From Bacillus fungorum (GTDB lineage: Bacteria > Bacillota > Bacilli > Bacillales > Bacillaceae_G): 64,000 bases of DNA. A program made the position numbers and the translations under genes. This document shows, one piece after another, positions 11,202 to 19,478 of the stretch. Each line of letters starts with the position of its first letter. Position 1 is the stretch's first letter. The stretch spans positions 372,001 to 436,000 of the forward strand of contig NZ_NWUW01000001.1 in NCBI RefSeq assembly GCF_002746455.1, read 5' to 3'. The notes beneath the pieces are model-generated. The model was not told where the DNA came from. It did not search any database and worked only from the letters and a program-made list of their open reading frames with translations.

Positions 11202-11360
11202 GTGGATAATAATCATCATTCGGTTACTTGGGCCAAAAGGAATTACGATGGAGACCATGTTCACATTTTGCTCCGTTTCGTTCCAAATATTGATTTGTCA
11301 AAAGTGATTAACAATTACAAAATTATTTTAATGAACTCTCTAAGAAAGGTGGTGAAAACA
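11202..11360 (+). pseudogene. TnpA (IS200/IS605 HUH transposase) fragment
   Basis: About 53 codons, in frame with the following tnpB and without a stop between them. They contain the HUH metal-binding signature in DGDHVHILLRF, followed by a segment typical of Y1 transposases (IDLSKVINNYK). The rest of TnpA, including the catalytic tyrosine helix, is missing. This is a deletion remnant of the single-strand transposase that would have mobilised the element. Confidence 0.6.
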
Positions 11361-12233
11361 ATGGCTAGAAAGAAAGCAGTGAAAGTATTACGTAAACAAA
11401 AGAAAAAAGAAACCGTGCAACGATTCACTCAGAAACAGAATATCGGACGTGCTTGTTTTACTGCAAAAGAATTTCGCTTACTGCAGCGCATATCACATAG
11501 TTCAAAAGCGTTGCGAAAAGTTGGCTTGTACACCATGAAACAAAGTTATTTGAACTATAGTAAAATGGCTACTGTAAAAGAAGTGGACACTGCTATGCAA
11601 AACGATATGAATTACTCGGGCATTCAATCAAACTCTGTTCAAGCAATTCGTAGAGCCTTATTTACACAAGTGAAGAGCTTTTTTAAAGCATGGGAACAGT
11701 GGAAGAAAAAATCTGAAGCATTCACAGGTCGTCCTAAGTTTCCGAATTATTCTGGTTCAACTGACAAACGAATCATTGAAATCTATCAAGTTCCAAAAGT
11801 GGATGATAACGGGTATTGGATGATTCCAATGAATGTGGCATTCAGAAAAAAATTCGGTTCCATTAAAATACGTATGCCTAAAAACTTAAGGAATAAAAAA
11901 ATCTCCTACATTGAGATTGTACCGAAGCAAAAAGGTCGGTTCTTTGAGGTGCATTACACATATGAAATGCACGTTTCTCAAATGAAGAAACAATCCACGA
12001 CTATTAGTAATGCTTTGAGTTGCGATTTAGGTGTAGATAGATTATTAAGTTGCGTGACAAATACAGGTGATACATTCTTAATTGATGGGGAAAAATTAAA
12101 ATCCATTAACCAATACTTCAACAAAATGATACGTAATCTACAACAGAAAAATATTGAAAATGGACTTTCAAAACGCGTTGTAACAAATAGAATGGCTGCA
12201 CTTTGGCATAAACGAGAAAGACAAATAAATTGA
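11361..12233 (+). pseudogene. Truncated TnpB (IS605 OrfB-like RNA-guided nuclease)
   Basis: From ATG 11361 (Shine-Dalgarno aaggtgg, about 8 bases upstream) this reads 290 residues of a TnpB protein. There is a basic N-terminus, a helix-turn-helix/REC-like region and the start of the RuvC domain with the first catalytic aspartate in SCDLGVDRLLS near residue 220. The frame then stops after RERQIN, so the remaining RuvC glutamate and aspartate and the zinc ribbon are absent. Full TnpB proteins of this type are usually about 370-400 residues. It cannot be an active nuclease. The element lies where B. subtilis carries slp between pdhD and speA. Confidence 0.75.
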
Positions 12234-12349
12234 ATCGTTAGAACATATATGAATCCAAAAGCCATATATATGCTTTCGTATAATATGTAATTGATTCAAA
12301 CTTAATCCCATATATTAATAAAATAGAGCATGTCAAAGGAGAAGGTTCC

Positions 12350-12577
12350 ATGAGAATATTACATGTTATATTTTATCATTTTTTATTATGGAGTGGTTTT
12401 TCTGTTGTATTATCATTGTCAAATGGTGATAAGTTGCATTACAAAGTCATTCTATTTTTTGTATTTCTTTATTTAGCATATGTGATCGCATATTTTGTAT
12501 TGCAAATTAGAAAGCAGGCATTATTCCTTACGTGTTCAAATTGCATACTTTTCTTAATTATATTTTCTATTTTTTAA
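12350..12577 (+). CDS. Small hydrophobic membrane protein, unknown
   Basis: A 75-residue protein preceded by a good Shine-Dalgarno (aaaggag, about 8 bases before ATG). It consists of two to three hydrophobic segments (about residues 4-20, 31-52 and 56-75) joined by short charged loops, ending flush with a membrane helix. I do not recognise the family. It is convergent with the DUF1885 gene, one base separating the stops. It may be an orphan brought in or exposed by the neighbouring IS remnant. Confidence 0.55.
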   Translation: MRILHVIFYHFLLWSGFSVVLSLSNGDKLHYKVILFFVFLYLAYVIAYFVLQIRKQALFLTCSNCILFLIIFSIF

Positions 12578-12578
12578 A

Positions 12579-12971
12579 TTAACGTTTATAGAAATACATT
12601 GTTCTTCCATTAAATAATTGTAACTCTCCTTCTAACTTCTTCGCTAGAAAACGGCAAAATTCATTTGCTTTCCCTTTATCACCAAATGTTGCATTAGGTG
12701 GCAAAGAAACCTGAATATAAGATTGTTCCTTTTCTATACCAACACCAACATAAATGGAGTCATATCGATCGTGAGTAGATTGTAGTTTTAATGTTGTTGC
12801 TGATGTATCTAAAATTTCATAAGGAAAAGCGGTATTTGTATAGGCGTAATTAATTTGAACACCAGTTTTGGAAGTAACTGTTTTATAATGATGAAAAAGT
12901 TGTTTTATATCATCTATTGAAACGGATTGTTGATTGGATTTAGGTACAAGCGTAATAAAGGCATGTTGCAT
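12579..12971 (-). CDS. DUF1885 family protein
   Basis: A 130-residue soluble protein beginning MQHAFITLVPKSNQQSVSID with a Shine-Dalgarno gggggaa. The pattern of an N-terminal strand, a helix with LFHHYKTVTSKTG, and a central AYTNTAFPYEI segment matches what I remember of DUF1885 proteins from Bacillus and Geobacillus, which have unknown function. No catalytic motif or signal peptide is evident. It is transcribed alone. Confidence 0.6.
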   Translation of the reverse strand: MQHAFITLVPKSNQQSVSIDDIKQLFHHYKTVTSKTGVQINYAYTNTAFPYEILDTSATTLKLQSTHDRYDSIYVGVGIEKEQSYIQVSLPPNATFGDKGKANEFCRFLAKKLEGELQLFNGRTMYFYKR

Positions 12972-13098
12972 ATAAGTTCCCCCTAACGTAGTAGAATACT
13001 ATCATTCTACATCCTACTGAATTTTTTGACAATTAAAAGGAGTATTCCTTTTTTTGTTTAATATACTAATGAAAGGTGATGTGGAAAGGTGGAAACCG

Positions 13099-13395
13099 AT
13101 GTTTGAAAAATTGTATGATGAGCATGAAAGTGTGAAGGTACGATTTTTGGGGTTTATGACACATGATACTCGTTATGATTTTGGTGTTATTTATACAAAT
13201 ATGTTTTTTGGAAAGCCACTCATTGTTTGCATGCAAACAGGAAGATCTACTTTACTTGGACGAGATGATGTAGAGAATGTTCAATATTTGCAGGAAATTT
13301 TTAAGTTAGGATCAGAAGGCGAAGCAGCGGAGTTAGCTCAGTTTTTCTCATTTCTAGTTCCAACGACTTCTTTGCATGCGGAATATGAAGAATAA
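13099..13395 (+). CDS. DUF3055/SAV0927 family protein
   Basis: A 98-residue protein beginning MFEKLYDEHESVKVRFLGF; the body is compact alpha/beta with FGVIYTNMFFGKPLIVCMQTG in the centre. Function is unknown. The ATG at 13099 was chosen because aaaggtgg (13085-13092) sits 6 bases before it, although the frame is open upstream to a TTG at 13054. Short upstream extensions in databases are probably over-calls. A terminator follows. Confidence 0.65.
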   Translation: MFEKLYDEHESVKVRFLGFMTHDTRYDFGVIYTNMFFGKPLIVCMQTGRSTLLGRDDVENVQYLQEIFKLGSEGEAAELAQFFSFLVPTTSLHAEYEE

Positions 13396-13404
13396 TTAAC
13401 AAAA

Positions 13405-13434
13405 AACAGTCGTACGTATAAATACGGCTGTTTT
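13405..13434 (+). terminator. Terminator after the DUF3055 gene
   Basis: Stem acagtcgta/tacggctgt followed by TTTTTTG. Confidence 0.75.
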
Positions 13435-13477
13435 TTGTTTTGAATATCGCATACTAATTTAATTTAAAAATATTTAA

Positions 13478-13519
13478 TGTGTTATACTGAAAACCTATTG
13501 ACGTAAAAAGTATAACATA
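13478..13519 (+). promoter_or_regulatory. Two inverted CcpN-type boxes at the SR1P promoter
   Basis: TGTGTTATACT (13478-13488) and, inverted, AGTATAACATA (13509-13519). Both match in full the consensus TRTGHYATAYW that I remember for B. subtilis CcpN, the repressor of SR1, gapB and pckA. They flank the -35 box, a geometry suited to repression during glycolytic growth. Confidence 0.65.
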
Positions 13520-13526
13520 TTAAAAT
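13498..13526 (+). promoter_or_regulatory. Sigma-A promoter of the SR1P cluster
   Basis: TTGACG (13498-13503), a 17-base spacer, then TAAAAT (13521-13526). Transcription would begin near 13533 and run through all three peptide genes to the terminator at 14088-14119. Confidence 0.7.
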
Positions 13527-13591
13527 GAAGACAGAAAGTTAAGCGGTTACAAAAAAGTTTTTGGGATTATAAACTTAGGGGGAAATGAAAA

Positions 13592-13720
13592 ATGGGAACG
13601 ATCGTATGTCAAGATTGTGAAGGTACAATTGCACACTTCGAGGATGAAAAAGTAACGGTACTTTACGGGAAATGTGGATCTTGCGGATGTGATCACACAG
13701 AGCATACAAAAGCCCAATAA
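13592..13720 (+). CDS. SR1P-type GapA-binding peptide, copy 1
   Basis: A 42-residue peptide beginning MGTIVCQDCEGTIAHFEDEK, closely matching SR1P encoded by the dual-function RNA SR1 of B. subtilis (about 39 residues). Known role of the family: SR1P binds glyceraldehyde-3-phosphate dehydrogenase GapA and stabilises its mRNA with RNase J1. Cysteine pairs at 6/9 and near 28/31/33 suggest a metal-binding knuckle. The start has a very strong Shine-Dalgarno (taggggg). The position between pdhD and speA is that of SR1 in B. subtilis. Confidence 0.85.
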   Translation: MGTIVCQDCEGTIAHFEDEKVTVLYGKCGSCGCDHTEHTKAQ

Positions 13721-13779
13721 TGGATAGGAAATAGACAGCTAAAAGTTTTTAGGACCATAAACTTAGGGGGAAATGAAAA

Positions 13780-13908
13780 ATGGGAACAATCGTATGCCAA
13801 GTATGTGAAGGAACAATTGGACATTTTGAGGATGAGAAAACGACAGTACTATACGGAAAATGTGGAACAAATTGTGACTGTGCTAGTAGAGATAATGCGA
13901 AAGCTTAA
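13780..13908 (+). CDS. SR1P-type peptide, copy 2
   Basis: A 42-residue paralogue (MGTIVCQVCEGTIGHFEDEK) with the same upstream segment aaacttagggggaaatgaaa as copy 1. The tail differs (NCDCASRDNAKA) and lacks the histidines of copies 1 and 3. No promoter or terminator separates it from its neighbours, so it is likely part of one polycistronic RNA. Confidence 0.82.
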   Translation: MGTIVCQVCEGTIGHFEDEKTTVLYGKCGTNCDCASRDNAKA

Positions 13909-13953
13909 TGATAAATAAGTAGATTACTATTAAAACTTAGGGGGAAATAAAAA

Positions 13954-14082
13954 ATGGGAACAATCGTATGCCAAGTATGTGAAGGAACAATCGGACATTT
14001 TGAAGATGAAAAATCAACAGTACTATACGGAAAATGTGGATCTCATTGCGAATGTGATCATAAAGAACATACAAAAGCTTAA
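13954..14082 (+). CDS. SR1P-type peptide, copy 3
   Basis: A 42-residue paralogue sharing its first half with copy 2 and its His-rich tail (CDHKEHTKA) with copy 1, suggesting duplication with exchange. Its leader has the same ggggg ribosome site. It ends five bases before the shared terminator. Confidence 0.82.
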   Translation: MGTIVCQVCEGTIGHFEDEKSTVLYGKCGSHCECDHKEHTKA

Positions 14083-14087
14083 ATAAG

Positions 14088-14119
14088 AAAAAGCGTCTAC
14101 ATATGTAGGCGCTTTTTTT
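14088..14119 (+). terminator. Terminator of the SR1P cluster
   Basis: Stem aaaagcgtctac / gtaggcgctttt followed by a T run. It overlaps the last codon of the converging tgl gene. Confidence 0.85.
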
Positions 14120-14948
14120 AATAAATTGTAGTTGTATGGCCAACTGTTGCAACGATTGCATCATCTCTAATTGGAATAAACCCTATGGATGTCTGTGGAG
14201 TGCTAGGAGAAGCGTGGTGGCTCATGAGACGGCTATCAATACGGGTAATAGTATCGGTCAAGAAAGCTGAAATGAAAGCGTAAGGGACTCGTCGCTCATT
14301 TAACGCGTATATAATTTCCTCTTTTGTTTTTACACCTACGCCATGTCCGTAAAAAAAGAAATTTCCTAGATAGATTGTATTTTCTCCTTGCCACTCGATT
14401 GTAGCTGGATTTACTTGTGGATTTTTAAAATAAACGAGATCACCTGGGACAAGATCGCCACCTGTTTTTGTTATAAGCTTTAAATCTTGATCGTAGTCCC
14501 ACGTATAAAGTAAAAGGTTTGCAAATAGACGATTGAAAGTTTCTGCATTGTACAATGATAGTAAAGCTTTGTAAAAAATAATGATCATAGCGGTGGCGCA
14601 TTCAGTTCCATATAGTTTTCCATTTTTAAAAATATCTTGTATAGCAATGGAAGGGGGTATGTTTGGAAGGAGTTCGAATCCTCCACGTGACGTTCTTTTC
14701 CAATACTGTGGGTTACAAAAGGATTGTTGAAATGTACGAAACTGAAATCCACTTTGAAAAAGTTCTAATGCAGAAGTAATAATATTAACTCGTAAATTTA
14801 GATCAAAGCTGAGTTCATCAGCTGTTCGGAAGGAATAAACTTCTTGATTTCCTGCCATTATCGATAAAATTTGTTGTTTCTCAGATGCAAAGGGCTCATA
14901 TTCATTTGTGATATAAGGATGTACAATAGAACGGCCTATTACAATCAT
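14118..14948 (-). CDS. tgl: Protein-glutamine gamma-glutamyltransferase (spore coat transglutaminase)
   Basis: A 276-residue Bacillus Tgl, which crosslinks spore coat proteins by epsilon-(gamma-glutamyl)lysine bonds late in sporulation. The catalytic cysteine is Cys117 in GTECATAM; the downstream glutamate and histidine lie in [18 protein letters not shown] near residues 188-205. Shine-Dalgarno ggtgggg is about 9 bases from ATG. A sigma-K type promoter precedes it. The tail extends past B. subtilis Tgl (about 245 residues) with a low-complexity Ser/His/Pro stretch. Confidence 0.93.
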   Translation of the reverse strand: MIVIGRSIVHPYITNEYEPFASEKQQILSIMAGNQEVYSFRTADELSFDLNLRVNIITSALELFQSGFQFRTFQQSFCNPQYWKRTSRGGFELLPNIPPSIAIQDIFKNGKLYGTECATAMIIIFYKALLSLYNAETFNRLFANLLLYTWDYDQDLKLITKTGGDLVPGDLVYFKNPQVNPATIEWQGENTIYLGNFFFYGHGVGVKTKEEIIYALNERRVPYAFISAFLTDTITRIDSRLMSHHASPSTPQTSIGFIPIRDDAIVATVGHTTTIY

Positions 14949-14982
14949 AATAGTATCCCCACCTATACGTTACATTACTTAA

Positions 14983-15013
14983 TATCGTATGAGGGAAAGG
15001 AAAAAGGGTGAAA
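14983..15013 (-). promoter_or_regulatory. Sigma-K-type promoter of tgl
   Basis: Minus-strand CATACGATA matches the -10 consensus CATANNNTA exactly. A CACC element lies 15 bases upstream, close to the mACm -35 pattern. The -10 lies about 35 bases before the tgl ATG, and tgl belongs to the late mother-cell regulon in B. subtilis. Confidence 0.6.
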
Positions 15014-15015
15014 GA

Positions 15016-15039
15016 AAAGCCTATCAACTGATAGGCTTG
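15016..15039 (-). terminator. Terminator of speA overlapping its stop codon
   Basis: On the minus strand agcctatc/gataggct with a 4-base loop is followed by TTTCTTTC. The speA TGA lies in the loop/stem. Confidence 0.75.
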
Positions 15040-16496
15040 TACTCTTTAATCACACGTAATGTCTGTAATGTCATATCTTCAGGACCTTGTACAGGTAAAC
15101 CTGCTTCTAAGTTTTTACGAATATACTCTAAGTTATCTTGTGTAATAATTTCCCCCGGAGTAAAGATTGGAATCCCTGGCGGATAAACCATAACGAAATC
15201 AGCTATAATACGACCTGCTGCATTTTCAAATGGAATGACTTCTGTTTCCGAATAAAAAGCATCTCGAGGAGAAAGTGCTAGCACTGGTATTTCTGGAATT
15301 TCTACTTGTATTCGAACACCTTTATCAGCTTTATTTCTAAATGTTGCTGATAAATCTTGTAATGCTGCAATAAGTGTATTTGTATCACTTTCTGTATCTC
15401 CAAAAGTGATAAGACATAGTATGTTGTATAAATCTGAGAGTTCTACTTCAATGTTATATTGCTCTCTAAGCCATACTTCAGCCTGATGGCCTGTAATACC
15501 TAAATCTTTTACAGATACAATTATCTTTGTAGGATCATAGTTAAAAGTAGCATCCGTACCTAGCATTTCTTTTCCAGGACAGTAAAGATGCTCAATATCA
15601 TTTATAGCATCACGAACTTGTCCTGCTAATTGTATTGTTTGTTCTATGAGTGCCGTTCCTTCTGTAGCAAGACGTTTTCTAGCAACATCTAGGGATGCTA
15701 ACAAGATGTAAGAAGTTGATGTAGTCGTCAGCATGCTAATAATAGATTGAACATGTTTTACGTTCACAAGACCTTCTTTCACATTAAGAATAGAACTTTG
15801 TGTTAAAGATCCACCTAATTTGTGAACACTTGTTGCTGCCATATCTGCACCGGCTTGCATCGCTGACATTGGCAGTTCATCGTGAAAATGAATATGGACA
15901 CCATGAGCCTCGTCAACGAGTACAGGAATATCGTAAGAATGTGCTAATTGTACAATCTGTTCTAAGTCAGCAGCAAAGCCAAAGTATGTTGGGTTAATAA
16001 CAAGTAAGCCTTTCGCATCTGAGTGCTCTTCAAGTGCTTTTTTGACAGATTGAATTGTAATTCCATGTGAAATACCGAGTTTTGGATCGATCTCAGGGTG
16101 CATAAAAATCGGTTTTGCACCTGAGAAGATAATAGCTGACATTACTGATTTATGCACGTTTCGTGGCACTAGGATTTTGTCACCAGGACCGCAAACGCTC
16201 ATCACCATTGTCATTATTGCGCCACTTGTACCTTGAATGGAAAAAAAAGTATGATCTGCACCAAATGCAGCGGCTGCTAAATCTTGTGCTTCTTTAATCA
16301 TACCTTTTGGATGATGTAAATCATCGAGCGGCGCAATATTAATTAAATCAATTGCTAATGCATTATGCCCAATAAATTCGCGAAATGTAGGATCCATGCC
16401 CTGTCCTTTTTTATGACCAGGAATATGGAATTGAATTGGATTTCGCTTACTGTGCTCAACTAAAGCGGTAAACAATGGTGTTTCGTATTGGGACAA
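15024..16496 (-). CDS. speA: Arginine decarboxylase (aspartate aminotransferase fold)
   Basis: A 490-residue PLP enzyme of the Orn/Lys/Arg decarboxylase class that converts arginine to agmatine for polyamine synthesis. The PLP lysine is in ATSVHKLGGS and the upstream VDEAHGVH supplies the cofactor Asp. The frame is open upstream to 16634, but the TTG at 16496 was chosen. It has aaggggtg 6 bases upstream, starts MSQYETPLF like B. subtilis SpeA, and gives exactly the same length (490, from memory). It follows the SR1P locus as in B. subtilis. Confidence 0.92.
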   Translation of the reverse strand: MSQYETPLFTALVEHSKRNPIQFHIPGHKKGQGMDPTFREFIGHNALAIDLINIAPLDDLHHPKGMIKEAQDLAAAAFGADHTFFSIQGTSGAIMTMVMSVCGPGDKILVPRNVHKSVMSAIIFSGAKPIFMHPEIDPKLGISHGITIQSVKKALEEHSDAKGLLVINPTYFGFAADLEQIVQLAHSYDIPVLVDEAHGVHIHFHDELPMSAMQAGADMAATSVHKLGGSLTQSSILNVKEGLVNVKHVQSIISMLTTTSTSYILLASLDVARKRLATEGTALIEQTIQLAGQVRDAINDIEHLYCPGKEMLGTDATFNYDPTKIIVSVKDLGITGHQAEVWLREQYNIEVELSDLYNILCLITFGDTESDTNTLIAALQDLSATFRNKADKGVRIQVEIPEIPVLALSPRDAFYSETEVIPFENAAGRIIADFVMVYPPGIPIFTPGEIITQDNLEYIRKNLEAGLPVQGPEDMTLQTLRVIKEYKPIS

Positions 16497-16850
16497 TCTA
16501 TACACCCCTTCTTCTTCGTAATATTTAGTATTATTTGTTTTATATAATCCTGTTCTAAAAAAGTTAAGTCCTTTTTTAGGATGAGACTTGTTTTTCTGCC
16601 ATTCACAAAATCGTTTTTGAGATGGTAGGTTCACTTTATTTTCTATAAAACAAAAGCATTATATCACCAATAATTATAGATGTATAGAAAAAATATTTTT
16701 ACAGTGGATATGTTGAATGATTATTTCGAATTTATTTGCAGAGGAAGACAATTCCACCATAAGGAATAAATAGTGTATAATGCAAAGTGGCTATAATGAA
16801 GAAGAAAGACTCTCTTTAAGAGAACCTATTGAAATAAGAAGAAATGATAA

Positions 16851-17132
<282 letters not shown>

Positions 17133-17180
17133 AAAAATTTTGAAAAATAAAAACTGAAGTGATATAATGTGATAACAACT

Positions 17181-17210
17181 AAAAACGGACAATATAAATT
17201 GTCCGTTTTC
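17181..17210. terminator. Bidirectional terminator between yktA and yktB
   Basis: Stem aaaacggacaat / attgtccgtttt between two converging genes. Confidence 0.85.
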
Positions 17211-17212
17211 TA

Positions 17213-17839
17213 CTATCGATTACAAAGTGCATATAAAGGAAGGAGTGATTGCATCGTAGATTCAATCTTAGCAAGGAATTGTTCGTTGGTCATTGCTGAA
17301 AACTCCTCTGGTGATATATGAATACCAACTAATAATTCTGCTTTTTTCACAGTAGCTAGACGTTCAATCATCTTTTGTAAGTCTTCTGTTTCAAGTGTTT
17401 TATGTAATTTTACACTTGGTTTAGTATGGTCAATGGACCAAACGAAGTCATTTGGAATATTTGTTTTTAAATCATTTAAATGTTCTAAGAAGGCGTGAGC
17501 CGTCTCCACTTTTTGTGGACACTCATAGATTAAACCAAAGTATATGAAGGCATGAGTACCCCATAATCCAATTTGGAAATGTGGTAGCATTTTATATCCG
17601 CGTTTATTTGTTGAAAAAGCAACCCAAGTATCGTTTGGTGGATTGACTTTGCGACGTGCATGTTTTGCTACATGATAAAAAAAGTTTTCATCAGTTTGTT
17701 TGGATAAATACGCTGCAAACTGTTCCCCTAAAGCTTCTAGCTTAGGATGAATGTTCGTTTTAATTGCACTCATTCGTTCTTCGAGACCATCAACTGTAAA
17801 AACCTCAAAATCAGTTGATTTGAATGTTTGTAGTGTCAT
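17213..17839 (-). CDS. yktB: UPF0637 (DUF1054) family protein YktB
   Basis: A 208-residue soluble protein with the DUF1054 features: [10 protein letters not shown] near the N-terminus, a central [16 protein letters not shown] segment and [15 protein letters not shown]. Its biochemical role is unknown. Shine-Dalgarno ggaggaac sits 5 bases before ATG. The yktA/yktB/ykzI/suhB order is the same as in B. subtilis. Confidence 0.88.
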
Positions 17840-18045
17840 GATTGTTCCTCCAACTCCTATTTTGCTTTTATTTTAGCATAGCTTGTACTATTCATAAAAA
17901 AAACAGCACAAAAAAATTTAAATAAAAAAATATAATTTTGTTGCATAGATGATTTATCCAACATAGTATAGTATAAAACAAAAAATCAGAAAATTTAATC
18001 AATTATAGTCCGAGGGCAGACGAATATTGGGAGGAGGCAAATAAT

Positions 18046-18234
18046 ATGAGACAGGTGATTAATGCGTTAAAGAGAACAGATGCTGAAAAGAGAATACCGG
18101 TGCTACGTTTGGAGCTAGATTATGAATTAGCGACTTTATATGATGCGATGATGGAAAATGATAAACAGAAAAAAGAAGAGTGTGTACAAAAGTTAGAAGT
18201 GTTAAGACTTGAAATGATTCGTTTAGAAGCGTAA
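18046..18234 (+). CDS. ykzI: Small YkzI-like protein
   Basis: A 62-residue, highly charged, predicted all-helical protein (DAEKRIPVLRLELDYELAT) with Shine-Dalgarno gggagg. It lies between yktB and suhB, exactly where B. subtilis has ykzI. Function unknown. A terminator directly follows, so it is probably monocistronic. Confidence 0.7.
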   Translation: MRQVINALKRTDAEKRIPVLRLELDYELATLYDAMMENDKQKKEECVQKLEVLRLEMIRLEA

Positions 18235-18264
18235 TAATAGTATATGTATAAAAAATTAGTTGGT

Positions 18265-18292
18265 GCGAACCTTATAAAGGGTTCGTTTTTTC
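18265..18292 (+). terminator. Terminator after ykzI
   Basis: Stem cgaacctt...aagggttcg followed by TTTTTTC, just before suhB. Confidence 0.75.
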
Positions 18293-18322
18293 TGTGAACA
18301 GTATAGATCGGAGTGTTTAAAC

Positions 18323-19114
18323 ATGCAAGAAGTATGGAAAGACATCGATGCACATGCCAAACAGTGGATTCGAGATGCAGGAGAGCGTTTAATGGCATCA
18401 ATGAAAAAAGCACTTATTATAGAAACGAAATCCAATGCAGCTGATTTAGTAACAAATATGGATCGAGAAATAGAGCAGTTTTTAATTGGGAAAATTAAAG
18501 AAACATTCCCGAAGCATAATATTTTAGGGGAAGAAGGTTACGGAGATGAGATAACTTCTTCTGCTGGGGTTGTTTGGTTAATTGATCCAATTGATGGCAC
18601 GATGAACTTTGTTCATCAAAAAAGAAATTTTGCAATTTCAATTGGAATTTATGAGAACGGTATCGGAAAGATTGGACTTATTTATGATCCAGTTCATGAT
18701 GAATTATATCATGCGCTAAAGGGGGCTGGAGCATTTTGTAATGAAGTACCAATACCTTTATTAGAAAAAGGGACTGTAGAGCAAGGTATTGTAGCTTTAA
18801 ATGGGATATGGCTTACCGACAATCCATTGCTTAATATGGAAAGTATGATGGCGCTTGTTAAGAAAGCAAGGGGCACGAGATCATATGGCTGTGCAGCGTT
18901 AGAGATGGTATACGTTGCAACAGGAAGAATAGATGCATATGTAACGCCGAGATTATCACCATGGGATTTTGGCGGGGGACAGATAATAGTAGAGGAAGTT
19001 GGAGGTAAGGTGACAACATTCTCTGGAGCCCCACTTTCTATTATAGAAAAGAGTAGCGTATTGGTTGCAAAACCAGGTGTGTATGAAGAGGTGCTACAAT
19101 TTATATCGGAGTAA
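18323..19114 (+). CDS. suhB: Inositol-1-monophosphatase family protein (SuhB/YktC)
   Basis: A 263-residue Mg-dependent phosphatase of the IMPase family. Metal-binding motifs are the GEEGYGDE glutamate near 74 and WLIDPIDGTMNF near 91-102, and the C-terminal motif SPWDFGGGQIIVEEVGG near 212. Family members dephosphorylate inositol or related sugar phosphates; the bacterial physiological substrate is uncertain. It is convergent with ylaF. Confidence 0.92.
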   Translation: MQEVWKDIDAHAKQWIRDAGERLMASMKKALIIETKSNAADLVTNMDREIEQFLIGKIKETFPKHNILGEEGYGDEITSSAGVVWLIDPIDGTMNFVHQKRNFAISIGIYENGIGKIGLIYDPVHDELYHALKGAGAFCNEVPIPLLEKGTVEQGIVALNGIWLTDNPLLNMESMMALVKKARGTRSYGCAALEMVYVATGRIDAYVTPRLSPWDFGGGQIIVEEVGGKVTTFSGAPLSIIEKSSVLVAKPGVYEEVLQFISE

Positions 19115-19115
19115 C

Positions 19116-19156
19116 AAAAAAAGTAAGAGGCTGTATACAGGCTTCTTACTTTTTGA
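19116..19156. terminator. Bidirectional terminator between suhB and ylaF
   Basis: Imperfect stem aagtaagaggct / aggcttcttactt with flanking A and T runs. Confidence 0.75.
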
Positions 19157-19158
19157 CG

Positions 19159-19338
19159 TTATTGCGATTTACGCATTTTTCTTTTTGTTACAAAACCGTA
19201 TCCAACTGTAACAAATGTGCCGATAATGCAAATAATAATACCGATGGGACTGTTTTCAGCAATCATAATGCCGATACCGATTAAGAAAATAACACCGATA
19301 ATTGCAGTTAATAAAAAGCGATATTGAATGTGTTCCAT
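19159..19338 (-). CDS. ylaF: YlaF/DUF5325 small membrane protein
   Basis: A 59-residue protein with two membrane helices (about 8-26 and 31-50) and a basic tail (KRKMRKSQ). The ATG at 19338 was chosen over an upstream frame extension because ggagggtg precedes it and the start MEHIQYRFL fits the family. It is divergent from typA as in B. subtilis. Function unknown. Confidence 0.75.
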   Translation of the reverse strand: MEHIQYRFLLTAIIGVIFLIGIGIMIAENSPIGIIICIIGTFVTVGYGFVTKRKMRKSQ

Positions 19339-19478
19339 TTCTTCACCCTCCAATCTCATTTTACTTTCACAAAAGTAAGAATACAACTATATTTTCATTC
19401 TTGATTTTATTTTAATTGCTATTGTATCCCCTTCGCTCTTATAATAGAGAAGGATTAAAAAGACATTAGGAGTTGGAC

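Larger units (their letters stand above)
13533..14119 (+). ncRNA. Predicted SR1-like dual-function transcript with three peptide ORFs
   Basis: Inferred transcript from the CcpN-type promoter to the terminator, about 590 nt. B. subtilis SR1 is about 205 nt, carries one SR1P ORF and base-pairs with ahrC mRNA; this locus is longer because the ORF unit is tripled. Antisense pairing ability cannot be judged here. Confidence 0.5.
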
